Assembly (NCBI GenBank): GCA_009823395.1
Contig: CM020518.1
Span: 234,001 to 298,000 of the forward strand
Source: Thamnaconus septentrionalis
Lineage: Eukaryota; Chordata; Actinopteri; Tetraodontiformes; Monacanthidae
DNA length: 64,000 nt
Reading direction: 5' to 3'
Below the pieces are notes generated by a model that was not told the DNA's origin, ran no database searches, and worked only from the letters and a program-made list of their open reading frames with translations. The translations under genes and the position numbers were made by a program. This document shows positions 61,451-64,000 of the stretch, one piece after another; the stretch's first letter is position 1, and each line of letters begins with the position of its first letter.

Positions 61451-61887
61451 TTTGCTTCTACATCAATGGAACAGCGGCGAAACTGCCCACAGAGCTGCCA
61501 TCCAATCCAAACAGTTCTGCAGAGACCCATTTCTGGGCCGCGACCCACCACTTGAGAAACACTGGTGCAGAGAAGCAAGCGGCAAAGCGACTTATGGTTG
61601 TGTCTCCTCTGCCTTTTGGGAACCTTTAATATTGCAGCGCTACTCGTGCCCACCAGGTATGAACTCACTCGATCGGCCCTTTCATGTTCCATCACGGCAA
61701 GCATCCCATTGTGTGTGTGTGTGTTCTGTGCCAGCGCACGTGTGTGTGTGTGTGTTCTGCTTGAGCAGGCGTATTCATTTTTCATGCTAGAGACAAACGC
61801 ACTTGCTCCAGCGTCATGCTCCAGCGTTCTACTCAGGTGTCTCCAGCACCACCACCATCACCACCATCACCACCACCATTCAGCTGA

Positions 61888-62005
61888 AGCAGCCGCAGCG
61901 CAGCAGCAGCAGCAGCAGCAGCAGAAGCAGCAGCAACTGAAGCAGCAACAGCAGCAGCAGCAACAGTAGCTGAAGCAGCAGCCGCAGCAGCCGCAGCAGC
62001 AACTG
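61888..62005. repeat. CAG/CAA-rich imperfect array
   Basis: CAG runs interrupted by AAG, CAA and CTGAAG units, about 700 bp upstream of the GRIN1 start. Confidence 0.9.
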
Positions 62006-62084
62006 AAGCACAACGCCAACGCGCTCGCAAAAAAAGCCAATACGACGGGAGCGCGCAGCACTGCCGTAGCGCGCATGCACAGCT

Positions 62085-62105
62085 GTCAGCACCAAGGACA
62101 GCAGC
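62085..62105 (+). promoter_or_regulatory. RE1/NRSE-like silencer motif upstream of GRIN1
   Basis: A 21-base match to the REST-binding consensus with both half sites and normal spacing: left half TCAGCACC at 62086-62093, right half GGACAGC at 62096-62102. By my count 17 of 21 positions match. It is about 640 bp before the GRIN1 start codon. REST represses neuronal genes, including GRIN1, in non-neuronal cells in mammals. Confidence 0.7.
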
Positions 62106-62121
62106 CCCCCTCTCCCCTCCC

Positions 62122-62191
<70 letters not shown>
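62122..62191. repeat. (CA)n microsatellite in GRIN1 5' region
   Basis: About 34 CA units just downstream of the RE1-like motif, in the promoter/leader region. Confidence 0.95.
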
Positions 62192-62194
<3 letters not shown>

Positions 62195-62729
62195 CGAGCG
62201 AGCAGACAGCAGCGCCGCAGCGGCTGTGTCCAGTCCGCCTCCCGAGCTCGCTGCAGCGGCTGAAAGCAGCGCCGCCTCCCGCCCCCCTACACCACCACCA
62301 CCACCACCCAGCAGCATCCACCCGAACCCGAACCCGAACCCGGACTGGACCCGGACTGGACCGTCGCACTTGGAGAGCTCTGCAGAGAGGAAGAGGAGGA
62401 GGAAGAGGAGGAGAGAAGCAGGGCAGTGCGGTGGTCTGTCAGCCTGCTGCCCCCCATCACCGCCTGCATTCCTCCGCAGCGCCCACTCGTCCATCCCCCT
62501 CTCCTCCTCCATTCTTCCTTTCTTTTTTTCCTTCCGTCGTTCACTCGCCGCCCACCTGGATCTCGTCCCGCAGTCGCGCGCGATCTAAACCCCGTGCCGT
62601 GCCGAGCCGAGCCGAGCCGTGCCGGGAAAACCGCTCCAGCCGAACCCACCGCCGCCGCCGGGGAGGGAAGCGACCGGACCGTCGCCGACCGGACCGGGGC
62701 GGACCGTTGCGGGCTCGGTCGGTCCCGCC
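62192..62729 (+). promoter_or_regulatory. GRIN1 GC-rich promoter/leader region
   Basis: CpG-rich sequence without a TATA box. It holds repeats such as GAACCC at 62322-62341 and GCCGAGCC at 62599-62616, and ends in a strong start context (CCCGCCATGG). A GC-rich long leader is usual for GRIN1. The transcription start cannot be placed from sequence alone. Confidence 0.5.
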
Positions 62730-62978
62730 ATGGGTGTCCTCCTGCTGGCGCTGCTGCTCTCGGGCTCCGTGGCGCGAGCCGCCTGCGAGCCCAAGATCGT
62801 CAACATCGGCGCCGTGCTGAGCCAGAAGCGCTACGAGCAGGTGTTCAAGGATGCGGTGAACCAGGCCAACCAGGTGTACGGCAGGGACAAGTTCAAGCTG
62901 ACCGCCATCTCCGTCACGCACAAGCCCAACGCCATCCAGATGGCGCTGTCGGTGTGTGAGGACCTCATCTCCAGCCAG
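62730..62978 (+). CDS. grin1: NMDA receptor subunit 1 (GluN1), first coding exon, partial
   Basis: GluN1 is the obligatory glycine-binding subunit of NMDA-type glutamate receptors at excitatory synapses. Only exon 1 lies in the window: 249 nt (83 codons) followed by a GTACGG donor. It encodes a signal peptide ([17 protein letters not shown]) and the start of the amino-terminal domain with landmarks [20 protein letters not shown] and [19 protein letters not shown], all typical of GluN1. An in-frame ATG at 62619 lies upstream, but 62730 has the better start context and opens directly onto the signal peptide. Whether this is grin1a or grin1b cannot be told. Confidence 0.95.
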
Positions 62979-63039
62979 GTACGGAGCTCCTGTTTGTCTC
63001 TGCTGCCTGTACTGCTGTTAGACCCTGACATATAGAACA

Positions 63040-63084
63040 TCCATCCATCCATCCATCCATCCATCCATCCATCCATCCATCCAT
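63040..63084. repeat. (CATC)n microsatellite
   Basis: About 11 CATC units in GRIN1 intron 1. Confidence 0.95.
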
Positions 63085-63377
63085 CTTCAATCCCCTCTTC
63101 TTCCTGCTCTCAGGGTGTGGGGGGGTCTGCTGGAGTCTCTCCCAGCTGTCACTGGGTGAAGGCAGGGTGCCACCCTGGACCAGTGGCCACTTTATTAGGG
63201 CACATAGATCTAGAGTTCCTAATTGACCTCACATGCATCTGTGTAGCCACGCCAAAATAAAGGCTTTTCAATTTTGCCTTCGATTTTTCAGTTCCTCTTC
63301 CTGCACTTCACCTGTACACTCCCCATCTTTTGTGCAACGACTTAACTGAATCTGTCAGCTTCAGCTCACTTTTGGAG

Positions 63378-63925
63378 TGTGGGAGGAAGCTGGAGAACCT
63401 GGAGAGAACCCAGCAGACACAGGGAGAACCTGGAGAACACCAGGCACACACAGGGAGAACCTGGAGAGAACCCGGCAGACACAGGGAGAACCTGGAGAGA
63501 ACCCGGCAGACACAGGGAGAACCTGGAGAACACCCTGCAGACACAGGGAGAACCTGGAGAGAACTCAGCAGACACAGGGAGAACTGGAGAACACCCAGCA
63601 GACACAGGGAGAACCTGGAGAGAACCCAGCAGACACAGGGATAACCTGGAGAGAACCAAGTAGACACAGGGAGAACCTGGAGAGAACCCAGCAGACACAG
63701 GGAGAACCTGGAGAACACCCAGCAGACACAGGGAGAACCTGCAGAGAACCAAGTAGACACAGGGAGAACCTGGAAAACACCCAGCAGACACAGGGAGAAC
63801 CTGGAGAGAACCCAGCAGACACAGGGAGAACCTGGAGAGAACTCGGCAGACACAGGGAGAACCTAGAGAACTCAGTAGACACAGGGAGAACCTGGAGAGA
63901 ACCCAGCAGACACAGGGAGAACATG
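63378..63925. repeat. About 30-bp minisatellite inside a dispersed repeat
   Basis: About 17 copies of a unit close to agacacagggagaacctgg plus agagaacccagc, with 27-base variants that lack agag. It is bounded on the left by gtgtgggaggaagctggaga and on the right by acatgcaaactaccacacag and cttcttgctgtgagg, which are the flanking blocks of a common teleost dispersed repeat. The E/N/T/G-rich frames on plus and S/P/C/V-rich frames on minus are artefacts. Confidence 0.95.
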
Positions 63926-64000
63926 CAAACTACCACACAGAAAGGACCAAGAATTGAACCCACAGCCTTCTTGCTGTGAGGTGACAGTGCTACACTACAC

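Larger units (their letters stand above)
54873..62000. other. Intergenic region, RING gene to GRIN1
   Basis: About 7 kb without a recognisable protein-coding exon. It holds hAT-like copies (55065-55290, 57855-57990, 58800-59010), several minisatellites and a GC-rich block at 59870-60330 with CAG and GGC runs. A repeat copy lies at 61330-61450. The short frames are low-complexity or unrecognised. Confidence 0.55.
62979..64000 (+). other. GRIN1 intron 1 (continues past window)
   Basis: Holds a (CATC)n run, a piece resembling a retroelement tail (GTGGCCACTTTATTAGGGCACA near 63183) and the 30-bp array at 63378-63925. No second exon was seen. Confidence 0.7.

Noticed and set aside
61833..62512. 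Poly-Ala/Leu/Cys frames upstream of GRIN1
   Set aside because: Products of CAG and CA runs. The GRIN1 exon and signal peptide start later, at 62730.
62619..62729. Upstream in-frame ATG extending GluN1 by 37 residues
   Set aside because: The extension is low-complexity Pro/Gly and would bury the signal peptide, while 62730 has a strong start context.
63395..63910. CRISPR-like regular array
   Set aside because: Repeats are contiguous without unique spacers, the units drift in length, and the sequence is a vertebrate nuclear genome.
63308..63979. Frames of up to 200 codons with repeated TGRTWRE or CVCWVLSRFSL motifs
   Set aside because: Readings of a roughly 30-bp minisatellite inside a dispersed repeat in GRIN1 intron 1, with no start context.

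Overview
This window is vertebrate nuclear DNA, most likely from a ray-finned fish with a compact genome. The genes have many short exons with GT-AG introns, and introns are mostly 80-1000 bp. Simple-sequence DNA is very abundant (CA/GT, GA/CT, CCA, ATC, GATA and CTG runs), and several dispersed repeats look like common teleost families. No prokaryotic features are present. I rebuilt the gene models exon by exon; reading phase is continuous across almost every junction.

Layout. 485-7126 (-): PAM, the peptide-amidating enzyme, 18 coding exons, truncated by the left edge. 9819-11643 (+): POMK, protein O-mannose kinase. 12343-15358 (+): a Derlin with the length and sequence of Derlin-2. 16397-20350 (+): SMARCB1/SNF5. 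22224-about 27072 (-): MMP11 (stromelysin-3), convergent with SMARCB1. 27.1-32.2 kb: repeat-rich intergenic DNA with a decayed LINE reverse-transcriptase piece. 32211-35467 and 36238-40297 (+): two tandem bile-salt-activated lipase genes (cel); the second carries a one-base frameshift. 42882-51813 (+): a neverland/DAF-36-type Rieske cholesterol 7-desaturase with an apparent one-base deletion in exon 1. 54435-54872 (+): a single-exon, membrane-anchored RING protein. 62730-62978 (+): first coding exon of GRIN1 (NMDA receptor subunit 1), preceded by an RE1/NRSE-like silencer motif.

Genes and context. The block Derlin-SMARCB1-MMP11 matches human 22q11.23, where the Derlin is DERL3, although this protein resembles DERL2. 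The two cel genes share exon structure and a matching proximal promoter with TATA, forkhead-like and E-box motifs, as expected for a recent tandem duplicate in exocrine pancreas. The genes do not form one pathway.

The most interesting signals are non-coding or structural. Complementary (CA)n/(GT)n runs closely flank two PAM exons, with looser pairs around SMARCB1 exon 9 and Derlin exon 2. The Derlin gene has two adjacent U12-type-like introns. The MMP11 cysteine switch reads LGCGVPD instead of the usual PRCGVPD. SMARCB1 lacks about seven residues at an exon junction. Several minisatellites have grown from inside dispersed repeats (58.3-58.8 kb and 63.4-63.9 kb), and two clean inverted-repeat MITE-like elements sit in introns. 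I did not find a wholly novel system.
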